NCBI GenBank assembly: GCA_031282485.1
Contig: JAITDQ010000247.1
Span: forward strand, 1 to 8,759
From: Tannerella sp.
GTDB lineage: Bacteria > Bacteroidota > Bacteroidia > Bacteroidales > Tannerellaceae
Direction of reading: 5' to 3'
DNA: 8,759 bases
A model generated the notes under the pieces. That model was not told where the DNA came from, made no database searches, and saw only the letters and a program-made list of their open reading frames with translations. The translations under genes were made by a program, and so were the position numbers. This document shows, one piece after another, positions 1 to 7,006 of the stretch (the stretch's first letter is position 1; every line of letters begins with the position of its first letter).

Positions 1-55
1 TGTTTTCTTTCGGATTCAGTTATAAATGGTAATTTTATTGACAGACAGGATATAG

Positions 56-69
56 TTATACGCATATAA
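56..69. repeat. Short AT-rich inverted repeat upstream of the rnf operon
   Basis: TTATA (56-60) and TATAA (65-69) form a perfect 5-bp inverted repeat around the 4-nt centre CGCA. It lies just before the longer inverted repeat at 72-99. No function can be assigned, and AT-rich spacers produce such short palindromes by chance. Confidence 0.3.
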
Positions 70-71
70 GG

Positions 72-99
72 TCTTTGCACTTAGACTTGTCTGCAAAGA
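72..99. repeat. 8-bp inverted repeat, possible operator
   Basis: TCTTTGCA (72-79) and TGCAAAGA (92-99) are perfect reverse complements separated by 12 nt. No T-run follows on either strand, so this does not look like an intrinsic terminator of an upstream gene. It lies about 55-80 bp upstream of the predicted -33 element and shares the TTTGCA/TGCAAA core with the inverted repeat at 189-214. Two related palindromes flanking a promoter suggest binding of one dimeric regulator, but this is inference. Confidence 0.4.
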
Positions 100-152
100 G
101 CCGCCGTTTGCTTTCGACCTGTAAACTTTAACAAAAAATATTACTTGTATAT

Positions 153-183
153 ATTGCCTGTATACTTTTTATTACTACTTTTG
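153..183 (+). promoter_or_regulatory. Bacteroidota-type promoter of the rseC-rnf operon
   Basis: TACTTTTG at 176-183 matches the Bacteroidota -7 consensus TAnnTTTG exactly. ATTG at 153-156 lies 19 nt before it and differs by one base from the -33 consensus TTTG, and the spacing agrees with the known 19-21 nt. Transcription would start at about position 190, leaving a leader of about 30 nt before the ATG at 222. No comparable promoter is visible in the short gaps between the rnf genes, so this probably drives the whole operon. Confidence 0.6.
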
Positions 184-188
184 CCCCG

Positions 189-214
189 AAATTGCAAAGT
201 AGAGTTTGCAATTT
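189..214 (+). promoter_or_regulatory. Perfect 10-bp inverted repeat at the predicted transcription start
   Basis: AAATTGCAAA (189-198) and TTTGCAATTT (205-214) are perfect reverse complements around the 6-nt spacer GTAGAG. The repeat begins at the predicted start of transcription and ends 7 nt before the rseC ATG. As DNA it could be an operator that blocks initiation. As RNA it could form a 5'-terminal hairpin next to the translation start. It shares its TTTGCA/TGCAAA core with the repeat at 72-99. Confidence 0.5.
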
Positions 215-221
215 GAAGATT

Positions 222-650
222 ATGAGAGACAATATCAGACATCGTGGTAAAGTGGAAAAAGTCGGAAAACACAAAGTGTTTGTCAGAATAGAACAACAGG
301 CGGCGTGCAGCGCTTGTCACGCACGAACCGCATGCCTTGCTTCGGACAAAAAGGAGAAGATAATTGAGGTGGATGACGATTCAGGGTTATATTCCGTTGA
401 TGAGCAGGTTTTCGTTTCTGCGCAGCCGGCCACAGGGTTTCTTGCCGTCGCCGTCGCATTTGTCATACCGCTTGCGCTTGTGATTATCGCACTGATAGTG
501 GGAACCGGCAAAAGCGGAAACGAAGCTGTCGGCGGACTTGCAGGCCTGTCTGTTTTGATCCCTTATTATCTTATATTATATGCTTTACGCGACAAACTGA
601 AGAAAAAATTTGTATTCACGCTGTCAAAAGCGCAGGATACGCTAACCTGA
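222..650 (+). CDS. rseC: RseC/MucC-family membrane protein leading the rnf operon
   Basis: This is a 142-residue protein of the RseC/MucC (SoxR-reducing-system RseC) family, whose members often accompany Rnf/Rsx genes. Residues 1-60 are a soluble N-terminal part with three cysteines, C29-x2-C32-x5-C38, the family's cysteine motif and a possible metal or Fe-S site. Two hydrophobic segments follow at about 70-94 and 101-121, then a lysine-rich end, predicting a two-span inner-membrane protein. I chose the ATG at 222 because the family N-terminus aligns with MRDNIRHRGKV. An in-frame TTG at 192 would extend it by 10 residues but falls inside the inverted repeat near the predicted transcription start. 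The family's precise role is unclear. In enterobacteria it affects sigma-E and SoxR signalling, and here the position suggests a role in Rnf assembly or redox status (inference). rnfB starts 24 bp downstream. Confidence 0.88.
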   Translation: MRDNIRHRGKVEKVGKHKVFVRIEQQAACSACHARTACLASDKKEKIIEVDDDSGLYSVDEQVFVSAQPATGFLAVAVAFVIPLALVIIALIVGTGKSGNEAVGGLAGLSVLIPYYLILYALRDKLKKKFVFTLSKAQDTLT

Positions 651-674
651 AAACTATTGTAACTGATTATAATA

Positions 675-1526
675 ATGTATATAGCAATTATTCTTTTAGG
701 CATGACAGGAGCCATAGCGGCAGTAATATTGTATGTTTTATCCAAAAAGTTTGAAGTTCGGGAAGACCCCCGCATCGTGCAGACGCTCGAGGTTTTACCG
801 GGCGCCAACTGCGGAGGATGCGGCTATCCGGGATGTGGCGGTTTTGCAGCGGCTTGCGTCAAAGCGGAATCGCTCGAAGGTCTGTCATGTCCCGTCGGGG
901 GAACCGGGGTGATGGAAAAAGTTGCGTCCATAATGGGTAAAAATGCGGGAAATAGTGTCCCTAAAGTCGCCGTTGTGCGTTGTAACGGGACATGCGAAGT
1001 CCGCCCGCGCACAAACGATTACGACGGCGCTCGGAATTGCACTGTCGCATCCGCCCTCTACAGCGGCGAAACCGCCTGTTCGTTCGGCTGCCTCGGTTTT
1101 GGCGACTGCGTCGGCGCCTGTGCGTTCGACGCCATACATATCAACCTGACAACAGGACTTGCCGAGGTCACGGAAGATAAATGTACCGCCTGCGGAGCCT
1201 GCGTGAAAGCGTGTCCTAAAAAAATCATCGAGATGCGCAGGAAAGGCACGAAATCGCGCCGTATCTTTGTCTCATGCATGAACAGAGACAAAGGCGGAAC
1301 GGCACGCAAAGCCTGCGCCAATGCCTGTATCGGTTGCAGCAAATGCCTCAAGGAATGTACTTTCGAGGCAATTACGATAGCGGACAATCTGGCTTATATC
1401 GACGATACCAAATGCCGCCTGTGCCGCAAATGTACGGCAGCATGTCCTACCGGAGCGATACACGAGCTAAACTTCCCACTCCGCAAAACAGCGGAAGAAA
1501 AGGAATCATTAACCATTAACCATTAA
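675..1526 (+). CDS. rnfB: Rnf complex subunit RnfB, multi-cluster ferredoxin-type electron entry protein
   Basis: RnfB accepts electrons from reduced ferredoxin and passes them into the Rnf complex. The 283-residue protein has one N-terminal membrane anchor (about 2-22). The RnfB-type Fe-S domain follows with C46, C49, C54 and C72 (CGGCGYPGCGGF). A further cysteine set is C135, C139, C145 and C149. Three ferredoxin-like CxxCxxCxxxC motifs come next: C170-C180, C218-C228 and C247-C257, the first and last followed by proline. This is longer than the enterobacterial RsxB (about 190 residues) and resembles the extended form of anaerobes. Extra cysteines (C103, C107, C122, C201, C214) have no clear assignment. 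The last codons, including the stop, fall in a TTAACCA repeat, so the C-terminal tail is probably unconserved. rnfC follows after 16 bp. Confidence 0.96.
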   Translation: MYIAIILLGMTGAIAAVILYVLSKKFEVREDPRIVQTLEVLPGANCGGCGYPGCGGFAAACVKAESLEGLSCPVGGTGVMEKVASIMGKNAGNSVPKVAVVRCNGTCEVRPRTNDYDGARNCTVASALYSGETACSFGCLGFGDCVGACAFDAIHINLTTGLAEVTEDKCTACGACVKACPKKIIEMRRKGTKSRRIFVSCMNRDKGGTARKACANACIGCSKCLKECTFEAITIADNLAYIDDTKCRLCRKCTAACPTGAIHELNFPLRKTAEEKESLTINH

Positions 1527-1529
1527 CCA
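1509..1529 (+). repeat. Three tandem copies of the heptamer TTAACCA
   Basis: TTAACCA occurs three times without mismatch at 1509-1515, 1516-1522 and 1523-1529, followed by TTATAA. The array encodes the last residues and stop codon of rnfB and runs into the spacer before rnfC. Because the unit is 7 bp, copy-number change would alter the rnfB C-terminus and the distance to the rnfC start at 1543. Confidence 0.8.
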
Positions 1530-1542
1530 TTATAAAATTAAA

Positions 1543-2871
1543 ATGCGCACCTTTCGAATTGGAGGTATACATCCACCGGCAAACAAATTATCGGCAGGCC
1601 GGCCGATAGAAACGATAGCGCCGCCCGCGACGGCTGTCATACCGTTAAGCCAGCATGCCGGCGCACCGGCTTTGGCCGTGGTCGCCAAAGGAGATAAGGT
1701 CAAGGTCGGCACACTTATCGGGAAAGCCGTCGGCTTTGTTTCGGCAAATGTCCATTCGTCCGTATCCGGGACAGTCGCCAAAGTCGACAGCCTGACCGAC
1801 GGCTCCGGCATATCGCGTCCCGCCATATACATAAATGTAGAAGGCGACGAATGGGAACCGGATATAGACCGCAGCGAAACGTTTGTTAAAGAATGTCGCC
1901 TGTCGTCCGCAGAAATCATAAAAAAGATAGAAGCCGCCGGCATCGTCGGTATGGGAGGGGCAACGTTCCCGACCAAAATAAAACTCTCTCCCCCGCCCGG
2001 CAACAAAGTCGAAATACTTATCGTAAACGCAGTGGAATGTGAACCTTACCTGACGGCCGACCATTCGCTGATAATGGAAAAAAGCGAACAGGTGATGACG
2101 GGAACAACGATTCTCATGAAATCCCTGAACGTCGGTCGCGCCGTAATCGGCATCGAATGTAACAAACCCGATGCAATCGAACGGATGACCGAACTTTCGG
2201 CCGGATACGAAGGGATTGAAGTCATGCCGCTGAAAATGAAATATCCCCAGGGCGGCGAAAAACAGCTCATCGACGCCGTCATGCGCCGTCAGGTGAAAAG
2301 CGGCGCCCTCCCTGTCTCCGTGGGTGCGGTGGTGCATAATGCCGGAACGGTTTTCGCCGTATACGAAGCCGTTCAAAAGAACAAACCGCTCATCGAACGC
2401 GTGATAACGGTGACGGGCAAGAACGTAGCCCGCCCGTCCGATTTCCTTGCCCGCATAGGGACGCCCGTAAGTGTCCTTATTGATGCCGCCGGAGGGATGC
2501 CTGCGAATACCGGTAAGATTATCGGCGGCGGCCCGATGATGGGCAGGGCGATGATTCATACCGGTGTGCCCGTTACGAAAGGAAGCTCCGGCATACTTCT
2601 CCTGCCGGAGGAAGAATCCGTACGGCGCCCGGCACACGACTGCATACGGTGTGCCAAATGTGTAGGAGCCTGTCCGATGGGACTCGAACCGAGCCTGCTC
2701 ATGAATCTTTCGGAATACAAACTGTGGGACGACGCGGAAAAAAATTACATCGTCGACTGTATCGAGTGTGGCTCATGCAGCTATACATGTCCTGCAAACC
2801 GTCCGCTACTCGACTATATACGTTTGGGCAAAAACACCGTAACGGGAATTATCAGAGCACGAAAAAAATAA
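1543..2871 (+). CDS. rnfC: Rnf complex subunit RnfC, NAD(H)-binding Fe-S flavoprotein
   Basis: RnfC is the peripheral subunit where electrons from the complex reduce NAD+. At 442 residues it has the usual short-form length. Residues 1-100 form the N-terminal RnfC barrel domain. A glycine-rich nucleotide-binding stretch GIVGMGGATFP spans 133-143, as in the related NADH dehydrogenase NuoF/NqrF-like folds. VNAVECEPYLTADH (161-174) and KYPQGGEKQLI (233-243) are family signatures. An SLBB-like segment follows at about 255-315. Two [4Fe-4S] motifs close the protein: C367, C370, C373, C377 and C406, C409, C412, C416. I chose the ATG at 1543 because MRTFRIGGIHPP matches the family start; upstream is A-rich with no Shine-Dalgarno sequence. 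Its TAA runs into a series of overlapping ATGs before rnfD. Confidence 0.97.
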   Translation: MRTFRIGGIHPPANKLSAGRPIETIAPPATAVIPLSQHAGAPALAVVAKGDKVKVGTLIGKAVGFVSANVHSSVSGTVAKVDSLTDGSGISRPAIYINVEGDEWEPDIDRSETFVKECRLSSAEIIKKIEAAGIVGMGGATFPTKIKLSPPPGNKVEILIVNAVECEPYLTADHSLIMEKSEQVMTGTTILMKSLNVGRAVIGIECNKPDAIERMTELSAGYEGIEVMPLKMKYPQGGEKQLIDAVMRRQVKSGALPVSVGAVVHNAGTVFAVYEAVQKNKPLIERVITVTGKNVARPSDFLARIGTPVSVLIDAAGGMPANTGKIIGGGPMMGRAMIHTGVPVTKGSSGILLLPEEESVRRPAHDCIRCAKCVGACPMGLEPSLLMNLSEYKLWDDAEKNYIVDCIECGSCSYTCPANRPLLDYIRLGKNTVTGIIRARKK

Positions 2872-2878
2872 TGCATGT

Positions 2879-3886
2879 ATGGAAAAAATGATTATATCTC
2901 CTTCGCCTCATATACACAGCGGCGATTCAATAAGTAAAAATATGTACGGAGTGCTGACGGCGCTCGTCCCGACATTTCTGGTATCGCTGTACTGTTTCGG
3001 TCTCGGCGCGTTGATTGTGACCGTTGTGTCGGTCGCTTCGTGCGTCCTCTGCGAATACCTTATCCAAAAATTCCTTTTCAAAAAAGAACCGGCCATATAC
3101 GACGGCTCGGCCGTATTAACGGGCGTATTGCTTGCCTTCAACCTGCCTTCGAACCTGCCCGTGTGGATCATTATCATCGGCGCGTTTGTCGCCATCGGCA
3201 TCGGGAAAATGTCGTTCGGCGGACTTGGGAACAACATCTTCAACCCTGCGCTCGTTGGCCGCGTGTTCCTGCTTATCTCGTTCCCGGCACAAATGACGAC
3301 ATGGCCTGTAGCAGGAGCCTTCCCGACAACGTATCTCGACGCACAGACCGGCGCAACGACGCTGTCCCTGATTCATTACGCCGACGATTACGCCTCGACG
3401 GTAATCTCGGCTGTCGGACTTACAGGCGGCAGCCTTGGTGAGATAAGCGAGATAGCCCTGCTGCTGGGCTTTGCGTACCTGCTTTTCCGTAAAATAATCA
3501 CATGGCACATACCGGTGTCCATACTCGGAACGGTAGCCGTTTTCACCGGCCTCCTTTTTGCCGGGAATATGCTTTATCTTTACAGTGAGACGGGAACTGC
3601 GGACATGCAGGCGTTGATGAATCTTGCAAAGATATACAATCCGTTGATGCACCTCACGTCGGGAGGACTGATGCTTGGCGCCGTATTCATGGCCACGGAC
3701 TATGTCACATCGCCCATGAGTAAAAAAGGAATGGTCGTATATGGCATCGGCATCGGCGTCATTACGGTCGTGATACGCGTGTACGGAGCATATCCCGAAG
3801 GTATGTCGTTCGCCATCCTGATTATGAATGCTCTGACGCCGCTTATCAATACATATATCAAACCAAAACACTTCGGAGGAAAATAA
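2879..3886 (+). CDS. rnfD: Rnf complex subunit RnfD, membrane flavoprotein
   Basis: RnfD is the large membrane subunit of the Rnf complex, homologous to NqrB, and carries covalent FMN. The 335-residue protein is mostly hydrophobic with several membrane spans. DAQTGAT (154-160) fits the ApbE flavinylation motif Dxx(s/t)gAT, so T160 is the expected FMN attachment residue. Other family signatures are IYDGSAVLTGVLLAFNLP (about 73-90), GLGNNIFNPALVGR (115-128) and ATDYVTSPMSKKG (272-284). I chose the ATG at 2879 because MEKMIISPSPH gives the family's usual short N-terminus. An in-frame ATG at 2888 would remove three residues and is a real alternative. The gap from rnfC is 7 bp. The last codons contain the Shine-Dalgarno sequence for rnfG. 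An ApbE transferase is needed and is not in this window. Confidence 0.97.
   Translation: MEKMIISPSPHIHSGDSISKNMYGVLTALVPTFLVSLYCFGLGALIVTVVSVASCVLCEYLIQKFLFKKEPAIYDGSAVLTGVLLAFNLPSNLPVWIIIIGAFVAIGIGKMSFGGLGNNIFNPALVGRVFLLISFPAQMTTWPVAGAFPTTYLDAQTGATTLSLIHYADDYASTVISAVGLTGGSLGEISEIALLLGFAYLLFRKIITWHIPVSILGTVAVFTGLLFAGNMLYLYSETGTADMQALMNLAKIYNPLMHLTSGGLMLGAVFMATDYVTSPMSKKGMVVYGIGIGVITVVIRVYGAYPEGMSFAILIMNALTPLINTYIKPKHFGGK
3876..3880 (+). promoter_or_regulatory. Strong Shine-Dalgarno sequence for rnfG
   Basis: GGAGG at 3876-3880 lies 7 nt before the rnfG ATG, an ideal distance. It is embedded in the last codons of rnfD (encoding Gly-Gly-Lys). The other genes here have only A/T-rich sequence before their starts, which is normal for Bacteroidota, so this site stands out and supports the ATG at 3888. 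Confidence 0.6.
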
Positions 3887-3887
3887 T

Positions 3888-4673
3888 ATGGAAAAAGTGA
3901 AATCAACATTCCCCAATATTCTGCTGTCGCTGACCGTTATATGCCTCGTGGCGGGAATTGCATTATCGGCGGCCGACAAATATACGGAAGACGCGATAAA
4001 CGCGTCGAAAGCGGCCGAACTCCAAAACGCAATCAGGAACGTAACGCCCGAATTTGACAATAACCCCGCGGAAGAACAATACAAAGTTGCCGTGGCGGAG
4101 GGCGATTCCATAACCGTCTATCCGGCAAAAAAAGGAGATAAACCCGTAGGCTGCGCCGTTGAAAGTTACACCCGGAACGGGTTCAGCGGACAGATACGCG
4201 TCATGGTGGGTTTCGACGCCGAAGGGAAACTGTTCAATTATTCCGTTCTGGAACATAACGAAACGCCCGGCCTCGGTTCAAAAATGGAGGAATGGTTCCG
4301 CCGGGACAAAAACCGCCAAAACATCATCGGCCGCGACATGACCAAAGGTAAACTCAAAGTAGCAAAAGACGGAGGCGACGTGGATGCGATCACAGCTGCG
4401 ACAATATCGTCCCGCGCGTTCCTCGATGCCGTAAACCTTGCCTGTGCAGCGTTTTCCGGCAGCACGGACGCCGTGAGCGGGGCAACCGGCGCAGCTGCGG
4501 ACGGGGATGCTACGGGCGGAGCTTCCGGCACGGACGCAAACAGCGGAGCGACCGACATTCATGACAGTGATGATAACGACGCGACAAGCCCGGACGAAAA
4601 TATTACCGTCCGCGACGGCGACAATAACAGCGGCAGCGGCGGAACGGTAAACGGAAATGAAAATCAGGAATAA
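3888..4673 (+). CDS. rnfG: Rnf complex subunit RnfG with an unusual C-terminal tail
   Basis: RnfG is the extracytoplasmic FMN-carrying subunit of the Rnf complex, homologous to NqrC. A single N-terminal membrane anchor (about 8-28) is followed by the FMN-binding domain to about residue 188. NETPGLGSKMEEW (124-136) is a family signature, and DAITAATISS (166-175) is the flavinylation site with T172 as the expected FMN attachment residue. Residues 189-261 form an acidic tail rich in Gly, Ser, Asp, Thr and Asn, with about 15 acidic and two basic or histidine residues. It makes the protein longer than most RnfG sequences I know. The tail contains DAVSGAT (194-200) and DANSGAT (216-222), which match the flavinylation motif, and a degenerate DATGGAS (207-213). 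The DNA there shows repeated segments. Overlap with rnfD is absent, with only 1 nt between them. Confidence 0.95.
   Translation: MEKVKSTFPNILLSLTVICLVAGIALSAADKYTEDAINASKAAELQNAIRNVTPEFDNNPAEEQYKVAVAEGDSITVYPAKKGDKPVGCAVESYTRNGFSGQIRVMVGFDAEGKLFNYSVLEHNETPGLGSKMEEWFRRDKNRQNIIGRDMTKGKLKVAKDGGDVDAITAATISSRAFLDAVNLACAAFSGSTDAVSGATGAAADGDATGGASGTDANSGATDIHDSDDNDATSPDENITVRDGDNNSGSGGTVNGNENQE
4455..4554 (+). repeat. Diverged direct repeat within the rnfG tail
   Basis: The segments 4455-4488 and 4524-4554 are related. Both begin TCCGGC, continue with ACGGACGC, share AGCGG and end ACCG. They differ by one 3-nt indel and six substitutions over 31 aligned positions. Each encodes SG(S)TDAxSGAT. A weaker match between them (about 4506-4526) encodes DATGGAS. 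The indel keeps the reading frame, which suggests the tail grew by in-frame duplication. Confidence 0.6.
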
Positions 4674-4688
4674 GTTAAATATATTGAA

Positions 4689-5282
4689 ATGAAATATTTA
4701 AAGATGTTAAAAAACGGCCTTTTAGACGAGAATCCTACATTCGTCCTGTTGCTGGGCATGTGTCCAACACTTGCGACAACATCGTCCGCCATAAACGGGA
4801 TGAGTATGGGTCTGGCCACTGCTTTTGTCCTCATTTGTTCCAACGTGGCCATATCGGCGCTCAAGAAACTGATACCCGATCAGGTACGCATACCGGCATA
4901 TATCGTAGTCATTGCTTCGTTCGTGACGGTACTGCAAATGTGCATGCAGGCGTTCGTGCCCGACCTGTACAAAAGCCTCGGACTGTTCATCCCGCTTATC
5001 GTCGTGAACTGTATCGTCCTCGGACGTGCGGAATCTTTCGCATCCAAAAACGGAATCATACCTTCCGGCATCGACGGGCTGGGTATGGGACTGGGTTTTA
5101 CCCTTGCGCTGACGCTGCTCGGACTGTGCCGCGAACTTATCGGAACGGGGAAAATATTCGGACTGACAATCTTCCCCGAAAACTACGGAGCGTTGATATT
5201 CGTGCTCGCACCGGGAGCATTCATAGCGTTAGGTTACCTTATTGCTATTACAAACAAACTGATGAAAAAGAACGTCACCTGA
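4689..5282 (+). CDS. rnfE: Rnf complex membrane subunit RnfE
   Basis: RnfE is an integral membrane subunit homologous to NqrD and to its partner RnfA. The pair, with opposite topology, holds a [2Fe-2S] centre within the membrane that links cytoplasmic and outer redox groups. The 197-residue protein has about six hydrophobic segments. C25 in LGMCPTLA and C108 in VVNCIVLGRAE are the conserved ligand positions. ENPTFVLLLGMCP and GIIPSGIDGLGMGLGFT are family signatures. I chose the ATG at 4689 because MKYLKMLKNGLLDENP is the usual N-terminus. It begins 15 bp after rnfG, and rnfA begins 27 bp after it. Confidence 0.96.
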   Translation: MKYLKMLKNGLLDENPTFVLLLGMCPTLATTSSAINGMSMGLATAFVLICSNVAISALKKLIPDQVRIPAYIVVIASFVTVLQMCMQAFVPDLYKSLGLFIPLIVVNCIVLGRAESFASKNGIIPSGIDGLGMGLGFTLALTLLGLCRELIGTGKIFGLTIFPENYGALIFVLAPGAFIALGYLIAITNKLMKKNVT

Positions 5283-5309
5283 CTGTATAACTGATAAACA
5301 ATTTAACAA

Positions 5310-5882
5310 ATGGAATACATTATAATCTTCATCGCTGCGGTTTTTGTGAACAATATCGTATTGTCGCAATTCCTGGGGATATGTCCGTTCCTCGGCGTAT
5401 CAAAAAAAATTGACACGGCAATGGGAATGGGTATGGCCGTCATGTTCGTACTGACGATATCTACAATCGTCACATTCCTTATTCAGAAACATGTGCTCGA
5501 CATATTCGGCCTCGGATACCTCCAGACAATCGTATTCATCCTCATCATTGCGGCATTGGTGCAAATGGTGGAAATAGTCCTCAAGAAAGTATCCCCTTCG
5601 CTCTACCAAGCATTGGGCGTGTTTCTCCCCCTCATAACGACGAACTGTGCAATCCTCGGCGTCGCCATACTCGTCATACAAAAGGAATACAACCTCGTGC
5701 AATCGGTCGTTTACGCCATTTCGACGGCCGTCGGCTTCGCGCTGGCACTCGTTATATTTGCCGGAATACGCGAACAGTTAGCCCGGACAAACGTCCCCGC
5801 AGCTATGAAGGGCATACCTGTCGCCCTCATAACGGCCGGACTTTTGGCCATGGCGTTCATGGGGTTTTCGGGTATTGTTTAA
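5310..5882 (+). CDS. rnfA: Rnf complex membrane subunit RnfA
   Basis: RnfA is an integral membrane subunit homologous to NqrE and to RnfE, with which it shares the membrane [2Fe-2S] centre. The 190-residue protein has six likely membrane spans. C25 in QFLGICPFLGV and C113 in TTNCAILGVAI are the conserved ligand positions. NNIVLSQFLGICPFLG near the N-terminus and GIREQLARTNVPAAMKGIPV near the C-terminus are typical of the family. It is the last rnf gene, completing the B-C-D-G-E-A set. galE follows after 29 bp. Confidence 0.97.
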   Translation: MEYIIIFIAAVFVNNIVLSQFLGICPFLGVSKKIDTAMGMGMAVMFVLTISTIVTFLIQKHVLDIFGLGYLQTIVFILIIAALVQMVEIVLKKVSPSLYQALGVFLPLITTNCAILGVAILVIQKEYNLVQSVVYAISTAVGFALALVIFAGIREQLARTNVPAAMKGIPVALITAGLLAMAFMGFSGIV

Positions 5883-5911
5883 AATGAATATTAATTATAT
5901 ATTATTAAATT

Positions 5912-6940
<1,029 letters not shown>

Positions 6941-6983
6941 CAAAAATAGTCCGGACGGAAAACATCCGCCCGGACTTTTTTTG
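6941..6983. terminator. Rho-independent terminator after galE, possibly bidirectional
   Basis: The arms 6948-6959 and 6965-6976 pair over 12 bp with one mismatch around a 5-nt loop, and a run of seven T follows (6976-6982). A-rich sequence before the left arm pairs with the T-run, so the stem extends to about 19 bp with two mismatches. The same structure would also act as a terminator for minus-strand transcription. It begins one base after the galE stop codon and marks the end of the rnf-galE unit. Confidence 0.88.
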
Positions 6984-7006
6984 TCACTCAACGCATGAAA
7001 GGCATG

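Noticed and set aside
38..70. TTGACA at 38-43 followed by TATAAG at 65-70, like an enterobacterial sigma-70 promoter.
   Set aside because: The spacing is 21 nt rather than about 17, and Bacteroidota primary sigma factors use TTTG/TAnnTTTG, which is found at 153-183.
1645..2637. Long open frame on the minus strand opposite rnfC (330 codons).
   Set aside because: It lies wholly antisense to a conserved gene, has low-complexity aromatic-rich content and shows no family motif; it is a by-product of rnfC codon bias.
2862..2871. A-AAA-AAA slippery heptamer just before the rnfC stop, as possible programmed -1 frameshifting.
   Set aside because: A -1 shift enters the MHVWKK frame and stops at 2889-2891; it does not join to rnfD. 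No downstream stimulatory hairpin is evident.
3116..4111. Long open frame on the minus strand opposite rnfD and rnfG (331 codons).
   Set aside because: It is antisense to two conserved genes and its product has no recognisable domain.
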